A DNA stretch of 62,147 nt from an uncultured Pelagibacteraceae bacterium (lineage in GTDB: Bacteria > Pseudomonadota > Alphaproteobacteria > Pelagibacterales > Pelagibacteraceae): contig CACPDA010000003.1 of assembly GCA_902632515.1 (NCBI GenBank), positions 1-62,147 of the forward strand. Reading direction: 5' to 3'. The translations under genes and the position numbers were made by a program. Of the stretch, positions 7,606-16,569 are shown piece after piece. The notes beneath the pieces were generated by a model. That model had not been told where the DNA came from. It searched no databases and saw only the letters and a list, made by a program, of their open reading frames with translations. The stretch's first letter is position 1. Every line of letters begins with the position of its first letter.

Positions 7606-9024
7606 TTAAATTTTATGATAGTTATCAACTCCAACAGTATAGTTTGTTCCTGCTAAAGGTACTTTTGCTAAAGCTGATGCCTCAGACGTTAGCGCAGCTA
7701 AATCTTCAGGCTCAAGAGAGTGAATATTTGTTTTTCCACATGCTCTAGCTAATAACTGAGCTTCAAGTGTCATCGAATGAAGATAGTTATAAACTCTTAA
7801 GGCGGCATCATCAGGGTTTAATCTAGCTCTTAGTTTAGGATCCTGCGTTGCAACACCTACTGGACATCTTCCTGTGTGGCAATGATAACATTCACCTGCT
7901 TTTACACCCATTTCTTTTTCAAAATTTGCCTCTGGAATATCTTTATTACAATTAAGTGCAATCATAGAGCCTGTTCCGATTGCGATCGCGTCAGCACCTA
8001 AAGCTAAAGCTTTTGCCATATCAGCACCGTCTCTAACACCACCTGCATAAATTAAAGTTACTTTTCCAGTTTTACCTACATCGTCTAATGCTCTTCTAGC
8101 TTCTCTAATTGCAGCAATTCCTGGAATACCAGTGTTCGCTGCTGCAATGTGTGGTCCAGCTCCTGTTGATCCTTCCATACCATCTAAATAAATTGAGTCA
8201 GGATCACATTTTGCTGCCATACGTACATCATCATAAACTTTTGATGCACCTAATTTTAATTGAATTGGCACTTTATTTTTTGTTAATTGTCTTAACTCCT
8301 CTACTTTTAAAGCCAAATCATCCGGACCTAACCAATCAGGATGTCTTGCAGGAGATCTTTGGTCGATACCAGATGGTAGCGATCTCATCTCAGCTACTTG
8401 ATCAGTAACTTTTTGACCCATCAAGTGACCTCCCATTCCAACTTTTTGTCCTTGTCCAATAAAAACTTCTATTCCATCCGCAAGTTGTGCGTGATGTGGG
8501 TTAAATCCATATCTTGATTGAATACATTGGTAAAACCACTTTTCTGAATATCTTCTTTCATCAGGTATCATTCCACCTTCACCTGAACATGTTGCACTAC
8601 CAGCCATCGTTGCTCCTCTTGCAAGAGCAGTTTTAGCTTCATAAGATAATGCTCCAAAACTCATTCCTGTAATATAAACAGGTATATCTAATTCAATTGG
8701 ATTTTCACATCTTGGACCAATTACAGTTTTTGTTTCACATTTTTCTCTGTAACCTTCGATTACAAACCTTGTAAGAGTTCCAGGCAAGAAAACTAAATCA
8801 TCAAATGTTGGAATTTTTTTCATTAATGCCATTCCACGCATCCTATATCTTCCTAATTGTGATTTTATATGAATGTCGTCAATTACATCGGGAGTAAAAA
8901 TAGCATTGTGTCCTAAGAGACTTTTATTTCTTCCGCCATTTGAACTTAAGTGAACATCAGCTTTTCCACCAACATTACCATTCTTTTTTAACTTACCATT
9001 TTTTTTCTTTTTTTTCTTAGCCAT
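7606..9024 (-). CDS. mgsC: Glutamate-synthase-like FMN/Fe-S subunit (MgsC/GlxD type)
   Basis: The 472-residue protein corresponds to the FMN-binding barrel of glutamate synthase: TGMSFGALSYEAKTALARGA, GSATCSGEGGM, KLGASKVYDDVRMAAK, DGMEGSTGAGP, LIYAGGVRDGADMAKALALGADAIAIGT, and the iron-sulfur cluster motif CYHCHTGRCPVGVATQDP (Cys379, Cys382, Cys387). MgsABC makes N-methylglutamate from methylamine units; the related GlxBCD subunits are of uncertain role. The first 25 residues are lysine- and glycine-rich and precede the conserved fold. The ATG follows an AAGGAG Shine-Dalgarno sequence and overlaps the stop of mgsB by one base. Confidence 0.85.
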   Translation of the reverse strand: MAKKKKKKNGKLKKNGNVGGKADVHLSSNGGRNKSLLGHNAIFTPDVIDDIHIKSQLGRYRMRGMALMKKIPTFDDLVFLPGTLTRFVIEGYREKCETKTVIGPRCENPIELDIPVYITGMSFGALSYEAKTALARGATMAGSATCSGEGGMIPDERRYSEKWFYQCIQSRYGFNPHHAQLADGIEVFIGQGQKVGMGGHLMGQKVTDQVAEMRSLPSGIDQRSPARHPDWLGPDDLALKVEELRQLTKNKVPIQLKLGASKVYDDVRMAAKCDPDSIYLDGMEGSTGAGPHIAAANTGIPGIAAIREARRALDDVGKTGKVTLIYAGGVRDGADMAKALALGADAIAIGTGSMIALNCNKDIPEANFEKEMGVKAGECYHCHTGRCPVGVATQDPKLRARLNPDDAALRVYNYLHSMTLEAQLLARACGKTNIHSLEPEDLAALTSEASALAKVPLAGTNYTVGVDNYHKI

Positions 9025-9878
9025 TAAATTGCTCCTTTTTTCTCAGTAGGTTCTAAATTATCGTAGTTCCAAAGTTTTTTACCAGCTACTATTTTTTTCA
9101 TTTTACTCACATCAAATTTTTCACCGATCTCAGCAACCTTTAATTTTCGTTTTAACCAATCTTGATCACTTTTTGTTAATTCGGCATCTACTGCATCACT
9201 ACCATAGGAGCCAATTTCTCCACCTACGAAAATTGTCCCATCATACATAGAGTCACCTAAATTAATCCCAACATCTCCTAATATAATTATCCTACCTCTC
9301 TGCATCATAAAACCAGTAAAAGCACCAGCATCTCCACCAATTATTATGGTTCCACCTTTCATATCAATACCAGTTCTGGCACCAACACTACCTTTACAAA
9401 TTAGGTCTCCACCTCTAATTGCGGCTCCAAAGCACGATCCCGCATTTTTTTCTATTACTACTTTACCAGCCATTAAATTTTCAGCACAAGACCAACCAAC
9501 TCTTCCATTGATTCGGACTGTTGGACCATCACAAGAACCTATTCCAAAATATCCTAAGCTGCCCTCAAAAATCAAATTTAGTTTATTTAAAATTCCAACA
9601 CCTATACTGTGTTTACCTTGAGGATTTTTAATAACGATAGTTCCGTAACCTTGGCTCATTAAATTATCTATTTCTTTGTTTGCATCTGCAGCTGTCATAT
9701 CTTTAACATCCAAATCAGTTCTTTTGTTAAAGTCTACGTCGTAAGTTCCAAAGTAGTAAAAATTTTCAGCTTCATCAGGATTAAAAAACTTCTGTTGCGT
9801 TCTACCAGTTAAAACTTCTGTATGCATACCCATAGCTTGGGCTTTGGTTTTTTTTGTAACGTTTTTTAAATTTGCCAT
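9024..9878 (-). CDS. mgsB: Glutamate-synthase GXGXG-domain subunit (MgsB/GlxC type)
   Basis: This 284-residue protein consists mainly of the beta-helix GXGXG domain found at the C-terminus of large glutamate synthases: repeated turns such as GSLGYFGIGSCDGPTVRINGRVG, AGSCFGAAIRGGDLICKG and GGTIIIGGDAGAFTGFMMQRGRIIILGDVG. In the three-subunit Mgs/Glx complexes this domain joins the amidotransferase and FMN subunits. The gene overlaps mgsA upstream by 13 bases and mgsC downstream by 1 base, showing tight translational coupling. GGAGAGG precedes the start. Identity as MgsB rather than GlxC rests on the amine-catabolic neighbourhood. Confidence 0.85.
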   Translation of the reverse strand: MANLKNVTKKTKAQAMGMHTEVLTGRTQQKFFNPDEAENFYYFGTYDVDFNKRTDLDVKDMTAADANKEIDNLMSQGYGTIVIKNPQGKHSIGVGILNKLNLIFEGSLGYFGIGSCDGPTVRINGRVGWSCAENLMAGKVVIEKNAGSCFGAAIRGGDLICKGSVGARTGIDMKGGTIIIGGDAGAFTGFMMQRGRIIILGDVGINLGDSMYDGTIFVGGEIGSYGSDAVDAELTKSDQDWLKRKLKVAEIGEKFDVSKMKKIVAGKKLWNYDNLEPTEKKGAI

Positions 9879-10810
9879 ACTTTGACCTCTCCATCAAATG
9901 GATCATATGTATCAATTTCTTGAGGTAATATTGATCTAATTGCTATTTCCTCTGAACCCATAGCCACCAATTCATCTGACTCATAAAGCACCAAAGGTTT
10001 TGCTGCCATTGTATCTTTAGCCATTCCTAAAGAGTCTTTTGTAGCAACAAAATAAGTAAAAACACCGTCCAAGCCTACTAGAGACTCTCTCATACCTTCT
10101 TCTAATGATGCACCTTCTCTCATTTTTTGTGCAATATAAACAGCAATAAGTTCAGAATCACATTCAGACATAAATCTCATTCCTTTATTTTCTAGAGCAC
10201 GTCTATTGTTCCAATAGTTAGTTAACTGACCATTGTGCACAACAGACACATCACTAAATGGGTATCCCCAAAATGGGTGAGCTGATTTAATGTCTACCCC
10301 AGACTCTGTTGCCATTCTAGCATGACCAATGGCATGGGTGCCAACAAGTTTGTCTAGATTATATCTGTCACAAACCATTTTAGCATTACCAAGATCTTTT
10401 ATTACTTCTAGTGATTTTCCCATGGAAAGGATTTCAACACCAGGTATACTTTCGATTTTTTGTGAAAACTCTAATAAATCTTTTTTATTGTATTCAATTT
10501 CATATCTTAAAGAGTATGGAAGAACTCTTTCTTCTTTAATAATTTTTGCTCCCATCTCTAAAAGATAATTATCTACAATTTTTTTTCTTTCATCATAAAC
10601 AGATACATCTTCAGCAACAGATGTACTTCCCTCACCAACGTTTTCACCAACCTTAAATCTCATTATAAAATTCTTACCGTCAGTTTCTCCATACAAAGCG
10701 TAGCCAGTAGAGTCTTCTCCTCTATGTTTTAAAGCCTGCAACATACCTTGTAATTCATGACCAACTTTTGAAGATTTTCCCCTATGAATTAATCCAGCTA
10801 TTCCGCACAT
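9866..10810 (-). CDS. mgsA: Class II glutamine amidotransferase subunit (MgsA/GlxB type)
   Basis: The 314-residue protein starts MCGIAGLIHRG, so Cys2 is the expected N-terminal nucleophile after Met removal. Further class II amidotransferase motifs are LKHRGEDSTGYALYG, GHARMATESGV, HPFWGYPFSDVSVVHNGQLTNY and MSECDSELIAVYI. In MgsABC this subunit would release the transferred amine, from gamma-glutamylmethylamide or glutamine, for the synthase subunit. It is first of three overlapping glutamate-synthase-like genes and lies 24 bases after the large glutamine-synthetase-like gene, so the four are probably one transcript. Confidence 0.85.
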   Translation of the reverse strand: MCGIAGLIHRGKSSKVGHELQGMLQALKHRGEDSTGYALYGETDGKNFIMRFKVGENVGEGSTSVAEDVSVYDERKKIVDNYLLEMGAKIIKEERVLPYSLRYEIEYNKKDLLEFSQKIESIPGVEILSMGKSLEVIKDLGNAKMVCDRYNLDKLVGTHAIGHARMATESGVDIKSAHPFWGYPFSDVSVVHNGQLTNYWNNRRALENKGMRFMSECDSELIAVYIAQKMREGASLEEGMRESLVGLDGVFTYFVATKDSLGMAKDTMAAKPLVLYESDELVAMGSEEIAIRSILPQEIDTYDPFDGEVKVWQI

Positions 10811-10834
10811 ATGCTTTTCTTCTTTCTATATCTT

Positions 10835-12304
10835 TTATGGCAAACAATCTAAATATGTATCTAGATCCCATTGAGTTGTTGCTCCTAAAAATCTTTCCCA
10901 TTCATCATTTTTATACCAGTGGAAAACTTTATACATTTCATCTGGCATAGCAGATTTGATAACTTCATCTTCAGAAAGTCTTTCTAAAGCTTCACCTAAA
11001 CTTAAAGGAAGTTTTTTTACATCTTTACCTGCTTTTTGAGCTTCATAAATATTTCTAGATTCTGGATCCGCTGGTTTCATCTTATTACTTATTCCGTGGT
11101 CACAAGCTTTTAATAAAGCCGCACCTAATAAATAAGGATTGTGCATAGAGTCTACTGATCTATATTCAAATCTTCCAGGAGCAGAAACTCTTAATCCACA
11201 AGTTCTGTTCTGGTATCCCCAGTCAGCATAAACAGGTGCCCAAAAACCTTGATCCCATAATCTTCTATATGAATTTACAGTTGATGATCCTAACGCAGTT
11301 AAGGCTGGTAAGTGTTCCATTATTCCAGCAATTGATTGTAAACCTATCTTACCTGGTAATTGCATATCTTTTGTATCGGGCATAAAAGTATTTGTTCCAC
11401 CTTCAACATAACCAAACACTTCTTCAACAGCTGGTAAATTTTTATGACCAAGTTTGTTTGTTTTTATTTTTCCACCCTTCCACAAAGACATATTAGTATG
11501 ACAACCACTCGCCGAGACACCCATGAATGGCTTAGTCATAAAACATGCAATTAAGTTGTGTTCTCTTGCAACTTGTGCACAAATTTGTCTGTAAGTTGAT
11601 AATCTATCAGCATTTCTTAAAACATTATCGTAAGTCCAGTTTAACTCTAATTGACCAGGAGCATCTTCATGATCACCTTGAATCATATCTAGACCCATAG
11701 CTTTTGAATATTCAATTACTTTCATGAAAACCGGTCTTAAAGATTCAAATTGATCAATATGATAACAGAATGGTTTAGAAAAACCTTTTCCAGTAGGAGT
11801 TCCATCTTCATTTTTTGTAAGCCACATCATTTCAGGCTCTGTTCCAACTCTTAACTCAAGTCCATGTTTCTTTTCAAATTCTTCCATGAAAATTCTTAAA
11901 TTACCTCTACAGTCAGAAGTTAAATGCCCACCTGGATTTTGTCTTTCTTCTCTATTTCTAAAACATGTTACAAAAACTCTTCCAACTCTTTTATCCCAAG
12001 GTAATTGGCAAAAAGTTTCTGGATCAGGAATACCAACCAGCTCCATAGCCTCTGGACCATATCCAATATAATTGTTATGACGATCTAAAAATAAGTTTGC
12101 TGTTGCTCCGTAAACTAATTGAAAACCTTTTTCTGCAGTTCTTTCCCAATGATCTGCTGGAATTCCTTTTCCAACAACTCTACCTGTTACTGAAATAAAT
12201 TGATAATAAATGTAAGTTATTCCTAACTCGTTAATTTTTTCTCTAACTTTTTTTACTAATTTGTCTCTTCCTGGACGGTTCACATGTTTTTCAAGATCAG
12301 TCAT
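10835..12304 (-). CDS. Second glutamine-synthetase-family ligase
   Basis: At 489 residues this ligase is longer than the GmaS/GlnT-like one at 3854-5179 and clearly diverged from it. Superfamily motifs are present: VGTEPEMMWL, MIQGDHEDAPGQLELNW, FMTKPFMGVSASGCHTNMSLW, GSSTVNSYRRL and GRFEYRSVDSMHNPYLLGAALL. A GAGGGG Shine-Dalgarno sequence precedes the ATG. It heads the operon with mgsA, mgsB and mgsC, so it probably makes the amide that the Mgs/Glx complex consumes. The substrate amine could be ammonia, methylamine or another small amine; sequence alone does not settle this. It is an alternative candidate for gmaS. Confidence 0.8.
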   Translation of the reverse strand: MTDLEKHVNRPGRDKLVKKVREKINELGITYIYYQFISVTGRVVGKGIPADHWERTAEKGFQLVYGATANLFLDRHNNYIGYGPEAMELVGIPDPETFCQLPWDKRVGRVFVTCFRNREERQNPGGHLTSDCRGNLRIFMEEFEKKHGLELRVGTEPEMMWLTKNEDGTPTGKGFSKPFCYHIDQFESLRPVFMKVIEYSKAMGLDMIQGDHEDAPGQLELNWTYDNVLRNADRLSTYRQICAQVAREHNLIACFMTKPFMGVSASGCHTNMSLWKGGKIKTNKLGHKNLPAVEEVFGYVEGGTNTFMPDTKDMQLPGKIGLQSIAGIMEHLPALTALGSSTVNSYRRLWDQGFWAPVYADWGYQNRTCGLRVSAPGRFEYRSVDSMHNPYLLGAALLKACDHGISNKMKPADPESRNIYEAQKAGKDVKKLPLSLGEALERLSEDEVIKSAMPDEMYKVFHWYKNDEWERFLGATTQWDLDTYLDCLP

Positions 12305-12371
12305 TTTCCCCTCAATGAATTATATTTACTCAAACGTAGCTGAAAATTTTATTTGTGTCTAGGCTTGAAGT

Positions 12372-13718
12372 TTAACTCCAAGGGAACGGACTGTTCGAAG
12401 TAGGGTGAAGTTCTCCCTTCTCGTAACGGTTGAATCTAAACGGTTTCAATAAATCACTTTCAGTACCAAGAATTTCTTTTGCCACAAGTTCTCCAACTCC
12501 AATCATTTTGTACCCATGATTTGCATCTGCAATCATGTAAACATTTTCAAAAAATCTATCGAAAATTGGAAATGAATCTGGAGTCATACATCCAAGACCA
12601 CCCGAAGGACCTTTTCTATATAAATCTGATTTTCCTTCAAACCTTTTTTGGCAGTGTGCTAAAGCTGAACACCACATTTCACTAAATGCATCTGTAGTTT
12701 GATACTCAGGAGACTCAATTCCATAAGGGTCAACATTTACCTCATCAAAATGTTTTTTAACAATGTAAGGAGATGTTCCACCTTGAACACCTAAACCTTC
12801 AATATCTGGTTTGTAATAAATTCCCCAAATTTTATCTGTAATTAATTTTTTTGTTTTATCTGAATATAATGGAGCTGTAGAGTCAACGTGAACTACAGGC
12901 GGCTGTTTACCATCATTTGTTTTTAAAAAATCAGGCTCAACACCAATTACACCTTCTTGTAACATCCAATAAGTCCACATATCAGTAACATGCATCTTTC
13001 CATCTTTACCTTTGATGTTTGCGGTTTTAGGTAATTCCAACATGTTCCAGAAATCCCTTGCCCATGGTCCTGCTCCAATAACTACTTGTTCGCAATCGAT
13101 AGTACCTTTATCAGTTTCTACACCTGTTACTGCTTTACTATTACTTCCTCTTTTAAAACCTGTAACTTTTACGCCCTTCATAACCTGAACACCATTCGAT
13201 GTAGATTTATTTTCAAGAGCTTTTATTGAGTCTTTGTTAAATGCATATCCACCTTTTTTCTCGTGAAGAATAGAAGTAATGCCTTGCGCTTGCCAATCAT
13301 CAAAAATACCTTTCATATAATTAGCACAATCTTTTTCACCTTCAATAAATGTAGACTCGTATCCAATTGCTTTTTGTTGTTTATAAATGCTAGCAACATC
13401 TTCATGCATTACTTCAGGTGATATTTGTAAATAACCAACTGGATTGTATTTAAATGCTTTTGGATCACTTTCCCAAACAGAAACTGAATGAGCCATTAAT
13501 TCTCTCATTGCTGGTTGGAAGTAATTATTTCTAACTACACCACAAGCTATCCCGCTTGCTCCAGCAGCAGTGTCTTTTTTTTCTAAAACTACTATGTCGC
13601 CAGGATTTTTATATGTTTCTGATAATTTCCAAGCAGTGCTTAGCCCGTGGATCCCTCCACCAATTATAACTACTTTTGCTTTTGTCGGTAATGACATTTT
13701 CACATCTTTATTTTTCAT
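12372..13718 (-). CDS. FAD-dependent amine oxidoreductase (DAO/sarcosine-oxidase-beta-like)
   Basis: The 448-residue flavoprotein has an N-terminal dinucleotide fold VVIIGGGIHGLSTAWKLSE (about residues 16-34), the AAGASGIACGVVRNNYF substrate-domain entry seen in sarcosine-oxidase beta-like proteins, a second-strand EQVVIGAGPWARDFW, and a C-terminal FENVYMIADANHGYKMIGVGELVAKEI FAD segment. Such enzymes oxidise secondary or tertiary N-methyl amines or imino acids. No fused folate domain is present. It lies between the large ligase and the tdm/regulator pair, so an N-methyl amine or N-methylglutamate is a reasonable substrate guess. Either ATG (residue 1 or 8) could be the start; neither has a clear Shine-Dalgarno sequence. 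Confidence 0.8.
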   Translation of the reverse strand: MKNKDVKMSLPTKAKVVIIGGGIHGLSTAWKLSETYKNPGDIVVLEKKDTAAGASGIACGVVRNNYFQPAMRELMAHSVSVWESDPKAFKYNPVGYLQISPEVMHEDVASIYKQQKAIGYESTFIEGEKDCANYMKGIFDDWQAQGITSILHEKKGGYAFNKDSIKALENKSTSNGVQVMKGVKVTGFKRGSNSKAVTGVETDKGTIDCEQVVIGAGPWARDFWNMLELPKTANIKGKDGKMHVTDMWTYWMLQEGVIGVEPDFLKTNDGKQPPVVHVDSTAPLYSDKTKKLITDKIWGIYYKPDIEGLGVQGGTSPYIVKKHFDEVNVDPYGIESPEYQTTDAFSEMWCSALAHCQKRFEGKSDLYRKGPSGGLGCMTPDSFPIFDRFFENVYMIADANHGYKMIGVGELVAKEILGTESDLLKPFRFNRYEKGELHPTSNSPFPWS

Positions 13719-13779
13719 GCGACGTAAATATATAATTTTTTATATATATAAAATTTATAAGTAATTAATTACTTTTTCT

Positions 13780-14130
13780 TTAGAAGCTGAGATTTTTTAA
13801 TGTTTCCAGGTATCTATTAAACTCTTCAATAAAAGACTCACTTGGTTTAATGTGTTTTTTTCTTTGGTCACCAGAAGTTTTTTCTAGGAAAAAAAAACCT
13901 TTTTCACAAGCTTCATTAATCATTAAAGCTGACTTCGGCCGAGATGTTTTAAACAATTTTGTCTTTAATTCCTCAACTGTTAGATTCTCTTTATATTTAT
14001 ATGCATGCATAACTAAAAGCATCATATGATAGTGTGATGGAGACTTTCTAAAAAAATAGTTGCTAGATGTATGAGAAAGTTTCATTTGATCTTCCCAAAA
14101 TTCTAATAAATCTTTAGTCGTTTTTGCCAT
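13780..14130 (-). CDS. Winged-helix (MarR-like) transcriptional regulator
   Basis: This 116-residue protein has a MarR-type pattern: HYHMMLLVMHAYKYKENLTVEELKTKLFKTSRPKSALMINEACEKGFF resembles the helix-turn-helix with recognition helix, and SGDQRKKHIKPSESFIEEFNRYL the wing with its D-x-R turn followed by a C-terminal helix. The start ATG overlaps the tdm stop by one base, so the regulator is translated from the tdm mRNA. A local role in sensing a methylated amine is likely. The protein is shorter than typical MarR members (about 140-150 residues) and may lack part of the N-terminal dimerisation helix. Confidence 0.7.
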   Translation of the reverse strand: MAKTTKDLLEFWEDQMKLSHTSSNYFFRKSPSHYHMMLLVMHAYKYKENLTVEELKTKLFKTSRPKSALMINEACEKGFFFLEKTSGDQRKKHIKPSESFIEEFNRYLETLKNLSF

Positions 14131-16469
14131 TAAGATCTTACTCGTGTCTTCTTAGGATCAAAGTGTGGGAAACCCACAACTTTTGCTAAAATTCTTTTTT
14201 GATGACCATCAATTTTCCCAACTTCAACTTCTGTACCAGGTTCTGAATATTGAGTATCAATTCTACATAATGCTATATTTTTGTTAAGAGTTGTAGATAA
14301 GCAACCACTAGTAACTATCCCAACCTGCGATCTTCCAACATGAACACAATCACCATGACCGGCATGTTCTTTTCCAATAAGCTCCAAACCTACAAGTTTT
14401 TTTTGTGGATTAGCTTTTCTGTCTTTTAAAACTTCTTTTCCTATAAAATCCTCTTCTTTTGTTTTTAGTGGAACTGCAAAACCAATCCCAGCTTCAAATG
14501 GATCTTGTTGACCATCAAACTCATTACCAAATAAAATCAAACCTGCCTCAATTCTTAATTTATCTAAAGCAGCAAATCCTGCGGGGATTAAACCATGATC
14601 TTTTCCAGCCTCCATAAGTTTATCCCATACCTCGGGGGCATGTTTTGGATGACACCAGACTTCGTAACCAAGCTCACCAGTATAACCTGTTCTTGAAACA
14701 ATTAGTGGAATACCTTGAAGCTCTTCAACTCTACAGATTGTAAATCTAAACCATTCTAATTCATCTATCGATGGTTGAGTAGGAGGAGTAAAAATTAATT
14801 TTTTCAAAATTTCTCTACTTTTAGGTCCTTGAATAGAAACATTGCTAATTTGATCTGTTGAGTTTTTTACGTTTACCTTAAAGTTTTTTTTCTTAGCTAC
14901 TTCTTTTAACCATTCGCCAGCATACTCATCTCCACAAATCCATCTAAATCCTGTTTCACTTAATCTTAACAAAGTACCATCATCAAACATCATTCCATTT
15001 TCATAGCACATCGCAGAATATACAACCTGACCAACAGAAAGTTTTTTAATATTTCTTGTAAGTGTATAATTCATTAATTCCTCAGCATCAGGTCCAATGA
15101 CCTCAAATTTTCTCAAAGAAGATAAATCAATTAGTACAGCTTTTTCTCTACAAGCATTATATTCTTCGACTACACCATGTTTAGTATAATCATTAGGTAA
15201 CCAAAATCCTCTAGCATCAATAAAATTTCTTGTAAGTTTTGACGTTCTTTCATAAAAACCAGAATTTCTAGTTAGTTTTTTTTCAGAGTCAGTCTTCATT
15301 CTAAAAGCAAATGATTTTGAAAATTCTTTTTTTTTGTCATAAGTTCTAACAAAAATATCAGTCGGATTCCACGAATTACATGGATCAATATCGCTCGGAC
15401 ATGCAGTAGTGCTGATAGTTAGATCTTTTAACGCTCTAAACATCACATAATCACCTGGTCTTGCGAAAGATTCATCAGAAATAACAGAGTTTAATCCTGT
15501 TGCCGAAGTATTAAAAAATAAATTAATAGCTTGCCAACCTTTCTGTTTTTTAACACCATATTGTGCCATTGAATTATTTAAATTATCAGAACAATTAGGG
15601 TGACCAAAATAACCTGCATCCTCATAATATTTAGAGGTACAAGCAAGATTGAAAGTATCGTGTTTTCCGACAGTATCTCTTATTACTTCAATCAAAGGCT
15701 CATGATCGGTGTCATAAAATTTCGAAAATAATCCTGGGCCCGGGAAAGTATTACCCATAAAAGTTCTGGTTGTTTGCCAATCAAGACCTTTTTCAATTTT
15801 TTTATCAAGCTTCCTTGTATCAAATGCAACAAAGTCAGAGCACTGTCTTCCTGCTGGGCTTATTATCTGAATGTAATCGCCTTCTTTAACTTGATAGGAA
15901 ATTGAAGTTTGTCTATCAATATTTTTTTCGTATTTCGGTTCAAAAACTGGATCAGGTATGACAGATAATTCTTTATCATTAACAATTTTAGATCTTTTAA
16001 TGAATATTGTTAAATCACTTGAGGGATTTTGCTCACTCACCAACATTTCATTTTGTGGTGCAGAAAAAATAACATAACATTTATCTTTAGATTTAATCTT
16101 GATTTTTTCACCACTCGGTGTTTTGTCATCAAATAAAATTGATGATTGGGTTTTATTAATGTTAAGATTTCTTTTTTTTAATTGAAGATTTGTTATTAAA
16201 GAGCTTTCGTCTTTTCCCTTAAGAATTTCTTTAATAAAACTTTTTTTGGTATTTTCTTTTTGACTAATAATTCCAAGCTCTGATTTGCCATCTTTATTAA
16301 AACATATTATTTCACAAATTTGATTTCCTTCATCATTTATAATTTCTATTTCATCATCAGGAAAAATCTGTAAGCCAGTAAGGCCACCAGCATTAACTAC
16401 ATGCCTTTCAACTCCAGGTGGTAGCACATTAAGACCTGGCTCTTTAATATCTAAAGTAGTTTGCGACAT
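14130..16469 (-). CDS. tdm: Trimethylamine N-oxide demethylase (DUF1989 + GcvT fusion)
   Basis: The 779-residue fusion has an N-terminal extension (1-180), a DUF1989 / urea-carboxylase-associated domain (about 185-375) and a GcvT-type tetrahydrofolate-binding domain (about 410-775). Cys277, Cys293 and Cys357 form the three-cysteine zinc-site spacing described for Tdm, and Asp212 lies in the conserved CSDFVAFD segment. Tdm splits TMAO into dimethylamine and formaldehyde, and the folate domain captures the C1 unit. Divergent from the tmoX promoter and followed in operon by the MarR-like gene. Length and architecture match the Methylocella/SAR11 type. Confidence 0.9.
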   Translation of the reverse strand: MSQTTLDIKEPGLNVLPPGVERHVVNAGGLTGLQIFPDDEIEIINDEGNQICEIICFNKDGKSELGIISQKENTKKSFIKEILKGKDESSLITNLQLKKRNLNINKTQSSILFDDKTPSGEKIKIKSKDKCYVIFSAPQNEMLVSEQNPSSDLTIFIKRSKIVNDKELSVIPDPVFEPKYEKNIDRQTSISYQVKEGDYIQIISPAGRQCSDFVAFDTRKLDKKIEKGLDWQTTRTFMGNTFPGPGLFSKFYDTDHEPLIEVIRDTVGKHDTFNLACTSKYYEDAGYFGHPNCSDNLNNSMAQYGVKKQKGWQAINLFFNTSATGLNSVISDESFARPGDYVMFRALKDLTISTTACPSDIDPCNSWNPTDIFVRTYDKKKEFSKSFAFRMKTDSEKKLTRNSGFYERTSKLTRNFIDARGFWLPNDYTKHGVVEEYNACREKAVLIDLSSLRKFEVIGPDAEELMNYTLTRNIKKLSVGQVVYSAMCYENGMMFDDGTLLRLSETGFRWICGDEYAGEWLKEVAKKKNFKVNVKNSTDQISNVSIQGPKSREILKKLIFTPPTQPSIDELEWFRFTICRVEELQGIPLIVSRTGYTGELGYEVWCHPKHAPEVWDKLMEAGKDHGLIPAGFAALDKLRIEAGLILFGNEFDGQQDPFEAGIGFAVPLKTKEEDFIGKEVLKDRKANPQKKLVGLELIGKEHAGHGDCVHVGRSQVGIVTSGCLSTTLNKNIALCRIDTQYSEPGTEVEVGKIDGHQKRILAKVVGFPHFDPKKTRVRS

Positions 16470-16509
16470 ATTTAAAAATCTATTTATATATTATAGCTAA
16501 ATCTAGTAG

Positions 16510-16538
16510 TTGACTATCATTTTACTTAGGCACATACT
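16510..16538 (+). promoter_or_regulatory. Strong sigma70-type promoter for tmoX
   Basis: TTGACT (16510-16515, 5/6) and CATACT (16533-16538, 4/6) are separated by 17 bases. About 25 bases of leader and an AAAGGGG Shine-Dalgarno sequence (16558-16564) precede the tmoX ATG at 16570. It lies in the 100-base gap between divergent tdm and tmoX. Confidence 0.6.
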
Positions 16539-16569
16539 GATGACACTTAATATTAAGAAAGGGGAATAA

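Noticed and set aside
8109..8408. A 99-codon plus-strand frame inside mgsC
   Set aside because: The translated product is a Leu/His/Gln-rich shadow of the real gene on the other strand.
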